Under the pieces are notes generated by a model, which saw nothing but the letters and a program-made list of their open reading frames with translations, did no database searches and was not told the origin of the DNA. A stretch of DNA of 16,303 nt, from assembly GCA_016934875.1 (NCBI GenBank), contig JAFGSC010000033.1, forward strand, positions 1 through 16,303, given 5' to 3'. A program made the translations under genes and the position numbers. The DNA is from Candidatus Atribacteria bacterium. GTDB taxonomy: Bacteria > Atribacterota > Phoenicimicrobiia > Phoenicimicrobiales > Stramentimicrobiaceae. Shown here in pieces: positions 7,363-15,759 of the stretch. Within the stretch, counting starts at the first letter, position 1. Each line of letters begins with the position of its first letter.

Positions 7363-9340
7363 GTTTTATATTTTTGCACACTTATCAATCCAGGAACCCT
7401 TAATAAAGGAATTGCAAAAATTGGGTTTTCTTGAAATTTCAGAAATAAGAGAAAAAGATGAATTTCAAGAATGGAAGATAAGTCATGAAAATGACGAAAA
7501 CCATTTTTTGACTGAATTGACTAAAGTGAAATTTTGTATTGATTTCCTTTCAGATTACCAAGGAAAAGAAAAAAAAGGGATCAGTTCATTATTTATTCCC
7601 AAAAAAATTATGAATTACGATTATTTTAATGAATTATGCCAGAAATTGAATTACGAAACATTATACGAACAATGCAAAGAATACGAACATGAACTTAATC
7701 AAATAAAACTACAGGATAATAAATTAAAAACGATTGCAAATGAGCTTGAGGCCTGGATTGATCTTGATTTTGATTTGAGTAAAATGACTCAAAATCAGTA
7801 TATTTATTTCCTCCTGGGGACAATAAAAAATGATGAACGGACTGATTTAAAAAATACGATACTAGAAAAAGTTAAGGAAAGTGACCTATTTGTTGTCAAA
7901 GAATTAAAGAATAAGTCTAGAATAATGATTGTATGTCTAAAAGAAAAGTTAAATGAAATTAAACAAATTGTGCAGCAATTTCACTTTGATATTTATCAAT
8001 ATAGCCATACTTACGAAGGAACTGTAAAAGAGATTACTAGGGAAATAGACAATCATTTGAAATTAAACGAAAAGAGAAGACAGGGAATCGAGAAAGAATT
8101 AGAAAAAATTTACCAAAAGAATCAATCAGGCATTCATACCATGTATGATTTTCTATCCATTAGCAGGGATAAAGAGGAAGCTAAAAAACATTTAGTAAAA
8201 AGTGAAAATACTTTCATTATTCAAGGATGGATACAGAGAAAAAACATACCACAGCTTAAAAACATATTACAAGCTGAATTTCAAGCTTATGAAATCTATT
8301 TTGAGGAGCCCAGGAAAGAAGAACAGGTACCTGTAACCTTAGATAACCCTAAACTTGTTAAACCATTTGAAATCATTACTGAATTATACAGTCTTCCAAA
8401 CTATAATGAAATTGATCCAACCCCGATTCTTTCAATATTTTATTTCATTTTCTTTGGATTTTGTCTTTCAGATGTTGGATATGGTGCTACTCTTGCTATT
8501 TTAAGCTATTTTGCTATTCATAAGATAAAACTTGAGGGCGGCTCTAAAAAATTTTTTACCTTGCTTTATTATTGCGGGATTGCAGGAATTTTTGGTGGCA
8601 TTTTTGTGGGAAGTTGGTTTGGAGATATTTTAGATTATCTACCATCCATTTTTAACAATTTAAGAATATTTTTAATTCAGAGATTATCTTTATTTAATCC
8701 AACAGAGAATCCCATTCCTCTTTTGATTCTTAGCCTTTCTCTTGGGGTTATTCATATTTATACCGGAATCGTGTTAAAATTTTTAGGTAATTTGAAAAAA
8801 GGCAAACTGATTGACGGCCTAATGGATCAAATATCTTGGCTTTTTCTTTTAACCGGAATTATTCTTGTGTTATTAAATGGGTTCAATATTGCAATTTTGA
8901 AAACAATAGCCTGGGTAATGGTTGTTCTAGGGGCGCTAACATTGGTGCTTACCCAGGGAAGGACTAAGAATAATATATTTTTAAAGATAGGAAGCGGGAT
9001 TCTATCACTTTATAATATTACTGGATATCTTGGGGACGTTCTTTCATATTCTAGATTATTTGCATTAAGTTTAACAACAGGGATTATCGCTGAAATATTT
9101 AATATGTTTTCAAAAATGGTTATCAATATCCCTTATATTGGCATTTTACTTACGGTCATCATATTATTGATAGGCCATATTTTTAATCTTTTAATTAGTG
9201 TATTAAGTGCTTTTGTTCATGATGTAAGATTACAATATATTGAGTTTTTTAATAAGTTTTATCAAGGTGGAGGGGTTGCATTTAAACCATTTGGAATGAA
9301 AACGACATACATTAAGCTGGAAGATAATAGTAAAAATTGA
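7340..9340 (+). CDS. ntpI: V/A-type ATPase subunit I (membrane a-subunit)
   Basis: Subunit I is the stator membrane subunit that forms the ion half-channels next to the K ring and anchors the peripheral stalks. The 666-aa protein has the expected two-part plan: a soluble, coiled-coil-rich N-terminal half (about 1-355) and a C-terminal half with about seven or eight membrane helices, starting near SIFYFIFFGFCLSDVGYG. The helix with GYLGDVLSYSRLFALSL carries the essential Arg (Arg572), and a second conserved Arg is in VHDVRLQ (Arg630). The same pair occurs in yeast and Thermus a-subunits. It starts at ATG 7340 inside the preceding gene with GGTGA about 7 nt upstream, suggesting translational coupling. 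Confidence 0.95.
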   Translation: MAVSQISKFYIFAHLSIQEPLIKELQKLGFLEISEIREKDEFQEWKISHENDENHFLTELTKVKFCIDFLSDYQGKEKKGISSLFIPKKIMNYDYFNELCQKLNYETLYEQCKEYEHELNQIKLQDNKLKTIANELEAWIDLDFDLSKMTQNQYIYFLLGTIKNDERTDLKNTILEKVKESDLFVVKELKNKSRIMIVCLKEKLNEIKQIVQQFHFDIYQYSHTYEGTVKEITREIDNHLKLNEKRRQGIEKELEKIYQKNQSGIHTMYDFLSISRDKEEAKKHLVKSENTFIIQGWIQRKNIPQLKNILQAEFQAYEIYFEEPRKEEQVPVTLDNPKLVKPFEIITELYSLPNYNEIDPTPILSIFYFIFFGFCLSDVGYGATLAILSYFAIHKIKLEGGSKKFFTLLYYCGIAGIFGGIFVGSWFGDILDYLPSIFNNLRIFLIQRLSLFNPTENPIPLLILSLSLGVIHIYTGIVLKFLGNLKKGKLIDGLMDQISWLFLLTGIILVLLNGFNIAILKTIAWVMVVLGALTLVLTQGRTKNNIFLKIGSGILSLYNITGYLGDVLSYSRLFALSLTTGIIAEIFNMFSKMVINIPYIGILLTVIILLIGHIFNLLISVLSAFVHDVRLQYIEFFNKFYQGGGVAFKPFGMKTTYIKLEDNSKN

Positions 9341-9363
9341 CCCCATTGATAAAATGGAGATTG

Positions 9364-9384
9364 TATAATTGTAATAAAAGGAGG
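9364..9384 (+). promoter_or_regulatory. TATAAT box and strong Shine-Dalgarno before subunit K
   Basis: The 52-nt I-K gap holds a perfect TATAAT (9364-9369) and the strongest ribosome binding site in the window, AAGGAGG (9378-9384), 8 nt before the K start. A small hairpin, CCATT/AATGG (9343-9347 with 9353-9357), sits just upstream. No -35 box lies at 16-18 nt, so promoter activity is uncertain, while the Shine-Dalgarno is clear. Strong initiation fits the need for several K copies per enzyme. Confidence 0.45.
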
Positions 9385-9392
9385 ATTTATTC

Positions 9393-9866
9393 ATGACAGA
9401 CGGTATTATTCTTGCTTATTTAGGAGCTGCTTTAGCGGTTGGATTGGCCGGTTCTGGCTCCGCTATTGGAGTTGGAATAGCTGGGACAACAGGTGCAGGA
9501 ATCATGACCGAAGATCCAGGTAAATTTGGTTTAGTGCTTATCTTGACTGCAATACCAGGAACTCAAGGTTTTTATGGATTAATTGTAGGTTTTCTAGTCT
9601 TAACAAAAATAGGAATATTTTCAGGGTCTCCCGAGTCGTTAGCAATAGACCAAGGGCTACAAATACTAAATGCCTGTCTTCCCATTGCAATTGCTGGTTT
9701 TTTTTCAGCAATTTACCAGGGAAAAACTTCAGCTGGCTCTATAGGCCTTATTGCTCGTAGACCGGAAGAAGCTGGCAAGGCAATTATATTACCAGCGATG
9801 GTAGAAACTTATGCAGTATTGTCATTGCTAATTTCCATACTAATGTTAAATGGTATTTCTATCTGA
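9393..9866 (+). CDS. ntpK: V/A-type ATPase rotor-ring subunit K, Na+-type ligands
   Basis: K is the proteolipid forming the rotating membrane ring that carries ions past subunit I. The 157-aa protein has four membrane helices made of two fused hairpins, like the 156-aa E. hirae NtpK. The second hairpin has the ion-binding Glu138 in AMVETYAVL. The first hairpin has PGTQGFYG, with Gly56 where a carboxylate would be in a duplicated c-subunit. Thr57, Gln58, Gln109 (IYQGKT) and Glu138 line up with the Na+ ligands Thr64, Gln65, Gln110 and Glu139 of E. hirae NtpK, so Na+ transport is predicted by homology. AAGGAGG precedes the ATG by 8 nt. Family assignment is firm; ion specificity is inference. Confidence 0.96.
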   Translation: MTDGIILAYLGAALAVGLAGSGSAIGVGIAGTTGAGIMTEDPGKFGLVLILTAIPGTQGFYGLIVGFLVLTKIGIFSGSPESLAIDQGLQILNACLPIAIAGFFSAIYQGKTSAGSIGLIARRPEEAGKAIILPAMVETYAVLSLLISILMLNGISI

Positions 9867-9886
9867 TTTTATAGGAGATTTTATTT

Positions 9887-10495
9887 ATGCCAATTGAGGA
9901 CATCAAAGAAAGAATATTAAAAGATGCTCAACTTCAAAAGGAAGAAGTAATCAAAGATGCAAAAATAAATATTGAAAATATGAAAAAACTATTTTTAAAA
10001 GATATTGAGATTGAAAAACAAAAGATATTGAAAAATTATGAACAAGAAGCAGAGTTAAAAGAAAAGAATATTATTACTGAGGCAAAATTAAAAACAAGCA
10101 AAGATCTGCTTAATGTAAAACAATCGATCATTAATGAAATATTTTCAGAAGCAGCCAATAGGATAAAGAATCTGGATGATCATCATTATTTATATTTTTT
10201 AAGGACTTTGATTTTAGATAATGTAGAAAATGGAAATGAAACGATTTATATCAGTGACCGAGAGAGAAAGATAATTAACCAAGAGTTTATTGAGAGTATT
10301 AATGAAAGTCTTCGTTCTAAAGATAAAAAAGGAGAACTAAAGCTTTCCAAGAAATATAAACCTATTCAAGGTGGAGTTATCATTGAGTCAAATGAAATCA
10401 GCAAAAATGCATCGTTTGAGATTATTTTCGAAAAGATTAAAGAAGACACCGAAATAAAATTAAATAAATTATTATTTTTAGGGAATGAGGCATAG
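9887..10495 (+). CDS. ntpE: V/A-type ATPase peripheral-stalk subunit E
   Basis: Subunit E pairs with the G/H subunit to form the peripheral stalk and caps the head through its C-terminal globular domain. The 202-aa protein has a long charged N-terminal helix (about 1-95, Lys/Glu rich, coiled-coil-like) and a C-terminal alpha/beta domain containing the family's GGVIIES segment near residues 164-170. No membrane segment is present. The start at ATG 9887 has AGGAG about 10 nt upstream. The 3' end overlaps subunit C by 11 nt if C starts at 10485. The position between K and C is the standard one in ntp/atp operons. Confidence 0.92.
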   Translation: MPIEDIKERILKDAQLQKEEVIKDAKINIENMKKLFLKDIEIEKQKILKNYEQEAELKEKNIITEAKLKTSKDLLNVKQSIINEIFSEAANRIKNLDDHHYLYFLRTLILDNVENGNETIYISDRERKIINQEFIESINESLRSKDKKGELKLSKKYKPIQGGVIIESNEISKNASFEIIFEKIKEDTEIKLNKLLFLGNEA

Positions 10496-11525
10496 ATTGC
10501 AGAAATATATTAATGAACGATCTAATACACAGGAAGAATATGGATATGCATGTGCCCGAATAAAAGTTCTGGAAAAGAGTTTGCTTAACCAAGAAGTACT
10601 GGATAAGATGATTGACTCATCAAACTTGGAAAATGCAGTTAAAATGCTATCTGAAAGAAATATCAGTGAATATATTTTTGAAAAAACAGAACCTTCGTAT
10701 ATTGATCAATCAATTAAAAAAATTCTAAATCAGACGATTCATGTTATTCACGAGATTTCGCCCTATTCATATTTACCTTATATATTGAATTTAAAATATG
10801 ATTTTCATAATATTAAAGTTTTGTTGAAATCAAAATTCTTGAATAAAAAAGAGCCTTATCCTGTCTATGAATTTGGTAATATCTCGTTAGATTTTTTAAA
10901 GTTTGCTATTTTTGAGGATAAATTTCAAACAACACCTATAAAAATAGAAAAAATGATAAAAAAATGCCAGGAATATTATATTCGATCAGATGACTTAGAA
11001 GGAATAGAAATATTGCTAGATCAAGGATATTATAGGCTACTTTTTGAAACATTGGATAGTATCGAACAACCCTTTTTATCGTATTTCTATAAAAGTGAAA
11101 TTGATTTATTAAATATCATGATTGCCTGTAGGGCTAAAGTTAGACAATTGAACAAATCAAGACTGAACGATATATTAATAAAATATGGAAATTTTCACCC
11201 AACTAAAATAGCTCATATCTATGAAAATTCAATTGATTCGTGGATTAATTACTTTAAAAAGTCTGACTATTCGGTAATCGTAGAAAAAGGGATTCTATTC
11301 TGGCAACAGGAAAATTCCCTATTAGAACTTGAACGGTTAAGCAATAATTATTTATTAGACTTACTAAAGATAGGTAAGGCGATTACTTTTGGAATAGAGA
11401 GTATTGTCGGGTACTATTACGCAAAGCAAAATGATATCCATAATATACTTACAATACTCAATGGAAAAAGATATTCATTACCAATTCAAATGATAAGGAA
11501 AAGGCTAAGAAATTCCTATGTCTAA
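10485..11525 (+). CDS. ntpC: V/A-type ATPase subunit C (d-like rotor cap)
   Basis: This is the 346-aa subunit C (homologous to eukaryotic V-ATPase d), the funnel that connects the central shaft D-F to the K ring. It is helical and soluble. The N-terminal YGYACARIKVLEKSLL segment matches the YAYANARV-type opening of the family, and the repeat-like middle has NLKYDFHNIKVLLKSKF, also typical. The ATG at 10485 has only AGGGA directly abutting it, which is a poor site. An in-frame TTG at 10497 has ATGAGG 6 nt upstream and would give a protein four residues shorter, so it is a serious alternative. It overlaps E at the 5' end and F at the 3' end. Confidence 0.9.
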   Translation: MRHRLQKYINERSNTQEEYGYACARIKVLEKSLLNQEVLDKMIDSSNLENAVKMLSERNISEYIFEKTEPSYIDQSIKKILNQTIHVIHEISPYSYLPYILNLKYDFHNIKVLLKSKFLNKKEPYPVYEFGNISLDFLKFAIFEDKFQTTPIKIEKMIKKCQEYYIRSDDLEGIEILLDQGYYRLLFETLDSIEQPFLSYFYKSEIDLLNIMIACRAKVRQLNKSRLNDILIKYGNFHPTKIAHIYENSIDSWINYFKKSDYSVIVEKGILFWQQENSLLELERLSNNYLLDLLKIGKAITFGIESIVGYYYAKQNDIHNILTILNGKRYSLPIQMIRKRLRNSYV

Positions 11526-11841
11526 TATTGCTTTAATCGGAGAAAGAGAAGTTATTATTGGTTTTAATTTGATTGGATTGAATATTTTGCCGGTGTGTGG
11601 AAATGAAGAGGCTTCTAAAGCATTAAAAGAATGCATTCAACAACAGTATGCCATTGTTTTTATTACCAATGAAGTTGCAAAAACAATGATAAGGGAAATT
11701 GAGGAATACCAAAAAAAATCAAAAACGGCAATATGTATTCTTCCAAGTCTTTTAGGTAAATCTAATATTTGTATGAATGTTTTAAGGAAAAATGTTGAAA
11801 AGGCGGTAGGTACAGATATTTTGTTTAGAAATGAGGGATAA
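11518..11841 (+). CDS. ntpG: V/A-type ATPase subunit F (central-shaft regulator)
   Basis: Subunit F (NtpG in Enterococcus naming) binds subunit D in the central shaft and modulates ATPase activity. The 107-aa protein has the small Rossmann-like pattern of the family: IALIGEREVIIGFNLIGLNIL at the N-terminus, a central AIVFITNEVAKTM strand-helix, and the ICILPSLLG strand. The length is normal. The ATG lies 8 nt inside the subunit C stop region, and only distant AAGG runs precede it, so it is probably translated by coupling with C. Its last codons (GAGGG, 11833-11837) form the Shine-Dalgarno of subunit A. Confidence 0.92.
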   Translation: MSNIALIGEREVIIGFNLIGLNILPVCGNEEASKALKECIQQQYAIVFITNEVAKTMIREIEEYQKKSKTAICILPSLLGKSNICMNVLRKNVEKAVGTDILFRNEG

Positions 11842-11843
11842 GC

Positions 11844-13631
11844 ATGCAACAAAATGTTGGAAAAATTATAAAAGTATCAGGGCCAGTCGTTATTGCAGAT
11901 GGTTTAAGGGGAGCTAAAATGTACGACGTGGTTAAAGTTAGTGAAAAAAAGTTGACTGGTGAAATTATTGAATTAAACGGAGATAAAATTACGATTCAGG
12001 TATATGAGGAAACTTCCGGTATTGGACCGGGAGAACCCGTATACACTACAGGCTTACCCTTAAGTGTAGAATTGGGCCCTGGATTAATTCAATCAATTTA
12101 CGATGGCATTCAAAGACCCCTTGATGTGATCTATCAAAAAGAAGGAGTTTATATTGCAAGGGGTGTAAATGCCGAAAGCCTTGACAAATTAAAAAAGTGG
12201 GATTTTAAACCCATGAAAAGAAAAGGCGAAAAAGTTGTAGCCGGGGATCGTTTAGGGGTCGTTCAAGAAACATCGCTTGTTAATCACTATATATTGGTTC
12301 CGATTGGGATTCAAGGTGAACTCGTAAGCATCAACGAAGGAACATTTACCGTAATAGATGTGATTGCGGAAATTAAAGATATATCAGGCAAAATTCATGA
12401 AATCCAAATGCTACAGAAGTGGCCCGTGAGAAAAACACGTCCTTACTTGGAGAAATTGTCACCTGTCGAGCCCTTAATTACTGGTCAACGTGTTATTGAT
12501 ACTTTTTTTACCATAGCAAAGGGTGGTACTGCATGCGTTCCGGGACCTTTTGGGAGTGGCAAGACTGTGGTTCAACATCAACTTTCCAAGTGGTGCAATG
12601 CTGAAATCATTGTTTTCATCGGATGTGGAGAAAGGGGCAATGAAATGACCGATGTGTTGCTAGAATTTCCAGAACTTATTGATCCTAATACCGGTAAGCC
12701 ACTGATGGAAAGAACGGTATTGATTGCTAATACTTCCAATATGCCAGTTGCGGCGAGAGAGGCCTCTGTTTATACTGGAATTACAATTGCAGAATATTAC
12801 CGTGACATGGGATACAATGTTGCTTTAATGGCTGATTCTACTTCCAGATGGGCAGAAGCCATGAGAGAGATATCGGGTCGCTTGGAAGAAATGCCCGGAG
12901 AAGAAGGTTATCCAGCTTACTTGGGTACCAGAATTGCGAGTTTTTATGAAAGATCTGGCAGGGTTAAAACTTTAGCGAATGAAGATAGAGAAGCAACGAT
13001 CAGCGTTATCGGAGCTGTGTCTCCACCAGGAGGAGATTTATCAGAACCAGTGACCCAGAACACTCTTCGTACTGTGCAAGTCTATTGGAGTTTACAAGAC
13101 AAGTTAGCTTATAAGAGACATTTTCCGGCAATTGATTGGCTAAGAAGTTATTCTCTTTATTTGGATCAATTGAGTAAATTTTTTGAAGAAGAAATAAGCA
13201 AAGAATTTGTAATCATTCGAAAAAAGGCAATGGGTATCCTCCAGGAAGAATCGGAATTAGAAGAAACGGTTCGTTTGATTGGAATTGATGCATTATCAAG
13301 GATGGAAAGATTGACGTTAGAAACTGCTCGGTCTATTAGAGAAGACTTTCTACATCAAAATGCTTTCGATGAAATCGATACCTATACTTCAATGAAAAAG
13401 CAATTTTTAATGCTTGATTTGATTATCTATTTTCATGAAAGAGCAAAAGATACAATGGATGAATCCTCTGAAATTTCGATTGACCAAATCAACCATTTGA
13501 CAGCGAAGAATCAGATTGCAAGATCAAAATTTATCCCTGAAGACCAACTAGATAAATTCGAAAAAATAAAAAATGACATAGACCAGCAAATAAAGTCTTT
13601 AATATCAGAGAACAAAAGAAAGGACGAATAA
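11844..13631 (+). CDS. ntpA: V/A-type ATPase catalytic subunit A
   Basis: Subunit A hydrolyses or makes ATP in the A3B3 head. At 595 aa it has the normal length and all expected elements: an N-terminal beta-barrel; the non-homologous insert (about 110-200) that distinguishes A from F-type beta subunits; Walker A GPFGSGKT (234-241, Lys240); GCGERGNEM with catalytic Glu263; Walker B and following LMADSTSRWAEA (Asp331); and the RLEEMPGEEGYPAYLG signature. The C-terminal helical domain ends in charged residues. Insert plus Walker A show this is V/A-type, not F-type. ATG 11844 has GAGGG 6 nt upstream. It lies 2 nt after F and 7 nt before B. Confidence 0.98.
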   Translation: MQQNVGKIIKVSGPVVIADGLRGAKMYDVVKVSEKKLTGEIIELNGDKITIQVYEETSGIGPGEPVYTTGLPLSVELGPGLIQSIYDGIQRPLDVIYQKEGVYIARGVNAESLDKLKKWDFKPMKRKGEKVVAGDRLGVVQETSLVNHYILVPIGIQGELVSINEGTFTVIDVIAEIKDISGKIHEIQMLQKWPVRKTRPYLEKLSPVEPLITGQRVIDTFFTIAKGGTACVPGPFGSGKTVVQHQLSKWCNAEIIVFIGCGERGNEMTDVLLEFPELIDPNTGKPLMERTVLIANTSNMPVAAREASVYTGITIAEYYRDMGYNVALMADSTSRWAEAMREISGRLEEMPGEEGYPAYLGTRIASFYERSGRVKTLANEDREATISVIGAVSPPGGDLSEPVTQNTLRTVQVYWSLQDKLAYKRHFPAIDWLRSYSLYLDQLSKFFEEEISKEFVIIRKKAMGILQEESELEETVRLIGIDALSRMERLTLETARSIREDFLHQNAFDEIDTYTSMKKQFLMLDLIIYFHERAKDTMDESSEISIDQINHLTAKNQIARSKFIPEDQLDKFEKIKNDIDQQIKSLISENKRKDE

Positions 13632-13633
13632 TA

Positions 13634-13642
13634 ATGCCATGA
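13634..13642 (+). other. Two-codon micro-ORF overlapping the subunit B start
   Basis: ATG CCA TGA at 13634-13642 encodes Met-Pro-stop. Its ATG, not that of subunit B, sits at a good distance (about 10 nt) from AAAGGA (13619-13624), and its TGA overlaps the B start codon as ATGA. B has no alternative in-frame upstream start. The arrangement would let a ribosome terminate and re-initiate on B. It is visible in the sequence; any function is inference. Confidence 0.3.
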
Positions 13643-15036
13643 TAAAAGAATATACTACGATAACAGAAGTCAATGGACCTTTAATTATCGTAAGCAAAAT
13701 ATCTGATGTTAAGTATAATGAGTTAGTCGAAATTGAATTGTCTGATGGAGAGAAAAGAAGAGGCCAGGTGCTTGAAATTTCTGAGGATAAAGCAATTGTT
13801 CAGTTGTTTGAAGGAACTTCAGGCATCGATATCGCTCATTCCAAGGTTCGCTTTTTGGGTAAATCTATCGAAATACCTGTTTCCCTTGAAATGCTAGGGA
13901 GGATTTTTGACGGTTCCGGAAGACCTATTGACAATGGACCAGGAATTTTAGCCGAAAAACGATTAGACATCAATGGTAATCCTTTAAATCCTTATGCAAG
14001 AGATTATCCCAATGATTTTATACAAACCGGGATATCCTCAATTGACGTTTTGAATACTTTAGTGAGAGGACAAAAATTACCAATTTTTTCAGGGTCAGGG
14101 CTCCCGCATTCAAAGGTAGCGTCTCAAATTGCTCGACAAGCAAAAGTTCTGGGAAAAGAAGAGACTTTTTCGGTTGTATTTGCTGCCATGGGAATTACAT
14201 TTGAGGAATCATATTTTTTTGCTAATGATTTTAGAAGAACAGGTGCTATAGAAAAGAGTGTAATGTATATTAACCTAGCAAATGACCCTGCAATTGAAAG
14301 AATTATTACCCCCAGAATAGCCCTTACGACTGCAGAGTATCTGGCATTTGAAAAGGATATGCACGTTTTGGTCATCTTAACGGATATGACCAATTACTGC
14401 GAAGCATTAAGAGAAGTGTCTGCAGCTCGAAAGGAAGTACCTGGAAGAAGGGGATACCCTGGTTATCTTTATACAGATTTAGCCACCCTTTATGAAAGGG
14501 CAGGACGTATTAAAAATAAAAAAGGCTCTATTACATTGGTACCGATTTTAAGTATGCCTGAAGATGATAAAACACATCCTATACCTGATTTAACAGGATA
14601 TATTACTGAAGGACAGATTATTTTAGCCCGAGAATTACATCTCAGGGGAATTTATCCGCCTATTAATATTTTACCTTCATTATCACGACTCAAGGATAAA
14701 GGAATTGGGAAAAATAAAACCAGAGAAGATCATTCCAATGTCATGAATCAGCTTTTTTCCTCTTATGCCCGTGGAAAAGAATCCAAAGAACTCGCTACAA
14801 TATTAGGTGAAGCAGCATTAACGGAAGAGGATAAAAAATATGTAAAATTTTCAGATAAGTTTGAAGAATTATTTATTCAACAAGGTGAGCATGAAAATCG
14901 TGATATTGAAGAGAGTTTAAATATAGGTTGGGAAACTTTAGCGATGTTGCCCGTTAACGAACTTAAGAGAATAAAAGATGAATATATCCAAAAGTATTTA
15001 CCTAAGATCTCCGGTGAAGATGAAAATAATAAATAA
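13639..15036 (+). CDS. ntpB: V/A-type ATPase non-catalytic subunit B
   Basis: Subunit B alternates with A in the head and supplies the arginine finger. The 465-aa protein starts with the EVNGPLIIVSKI beta-barrel domain. It has the GIDIAHSKVRFLGK segment, a P-loop replaced by SGSGLPHSK (151-159), which fits a non-catalytic site, DMTNYCEALREVSAARKEVP, and SMPEDDKTHPIPDLTGYITEG. The LPSLSRLKDKGIG motif contains Arg350, which is also the finger position in E. hirae B. ATG 13639 is the only usable in-frame start; the Shine-Dalgarno AAAGGA lies an unusual 14 nt upstream, with a Met-Pro micro-ORF in between. It follows A by 7 nt and precedes D by 23 nt. Confidence 0.98.
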   Translation: MIKEYTTITEVNGPLIIVSKISDVKYNELVEIELSDGEKRRGQVLEISEDKAIVQLFEGTSGIDIAHSKVRFLGKSIEIPVSLEMLGRIFDGSGRPIDNGPGILAEKRLDINGNPLNPYARDYPNDFIQTGISSIDVLNTLVRGQKLPIFSGSGLPHSKVASQIARQAKVLGKEETFSVVFAAMGITFEESYFFANDFRRTGAIEKSVMYINLANDPAIERIITPRIALTTAEYLAFEKDMHVLVILTDMTNYCEALREVSAARKEVPGRRGYPGYLYTDLATLYERAGRIKNKKGSITLVPILSMPEDDKTHPIPDLTGYITEGQIILARELHLRGIYPPINILPSLSRLKDKGIGKNKTREDHSNVMNQLFSSYARGKESKELATILGEAALTEEDKKYVKFSDKFEELFIQQGEHENRDIEESLNIGWETLAMLPVNELKRIKDEYIQKYLPKISGEDENNK

Positions 15037-15059
15037 TTTTTTACAAAAGGATTTGAAAT

Positions 15060-15680
15060 ATGCTCCTAGCTGTAAATCCTAATAGAATGGAGTTACTGAG
15101 ACTAAAAAGAAGATTGGCATTGGCGAAGAGGGGTTATAAACTATTAAAAGACAAAAGAGATGCTCTTATACAAAAATTTATTAAAATTGTCCAGGAGAAC
15201 TTAAAAACAAGAGAAGAATTTGATAAAAAAATGAGAGAAAATATCAACTTGTTTTTAGTTTCAACTTTAGCAATGACCAACAATGAACAAAATGCAATTT
15301 TCCAATTTCCCCAAAGGGATATTAAGGTAAAAGTAATTCATCAGAATATCATGAGTGTTAATGTTCCTCATTATGAGATGACCGATGAAGGGAATCCATA
15401 CCCTTATGGCTTCATACAAACAAGCCCTGAGTTGGATATTGCAATTAAAAAATATAAAGATTTAATTCCTTTAATGTTAAAAATGGCTGAATTAGACAAA
15501 GCAGTTTTGTTGCTTACTGAAGAGATCGAAAAAACAAGAAGAAGAGTCAATGCATTGGAATATGTGATGATTCCCAATTTAGAAGATACTATTAAATTTA
15601 TAACAATGAAATTGGATGAAATGGCTCGATCCAGTAGTTCAGCGCTTATGAGAATTAAAGAAATCATTCGTGGTGAATAG
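15060..15680 (+). CDS. ntpD: V/A-type ATPase subunit D (central shaft)
   Basis: Subunit D is the long antiparallel coiled coil that rotates inside the A3B3 head, equivalent to F-type gamma. The 206-aa protein has the family's N-terminal AVNPNRMELLRLKRRLALAKRGYKLLKDKRDAL helix, a short central globular part, and a C-terminal helix containing TRRRVNALEYVMIPNLEDTIKFI. AAAAGG lies 9 nt before ATG 15060. It is the last gene of the operon; no convincing terminator follows it before the tRNA gene. The extra E. hirae genes ntpH and ntpJ (K+ transporter) are absent here. Confidence 0.97.
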   Translation: MLLAVNPNRMELLRLKRRLALAKRGYKLLKDKRDALIQKFIKIVQENLKTREEFDKKMRENINLFLVSTLAMTNNEQNAIFQFPQRDIKVKVIHQNIMSVNVPHYEMTDEGNPYPYGFIQTSPELDIAIKKYKDLIPLMLKMAELDKAVLLLTEEIEKTRRRVNALEYVMIPNLEDTIKFITMKLDEMARSSSSALMRIKEIIRGE

Positions 15681-15704
15681 TTTCTGCAAATGACCCCAAA
15701 CATG

Positions 15705-15720
15705 ATTATTGATCAATAAT
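15705..15720. repeat. Perfect 16-bp palindrome between ntpD and tRNA-Arg
   Basis: ATTATTGATCAATAAT is its own reverse complement over all 16 bases. It lies 24 nt after the ntpD stop and 39 nt before the tRNA. Without a loop it is more like a dimeric-protein binding site than an RNA hairpin, but in AT-rich DNA it could be chance. The 79-nt gap also has a TATAAA (15720-15725) that might be a tRNA promoter -10 box, without a good -35. Confidence 0.4.
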
Positions 15721-15759
15721 ATAAAACGATAAAAATTATTTTGAACGAATATTCTAGAT

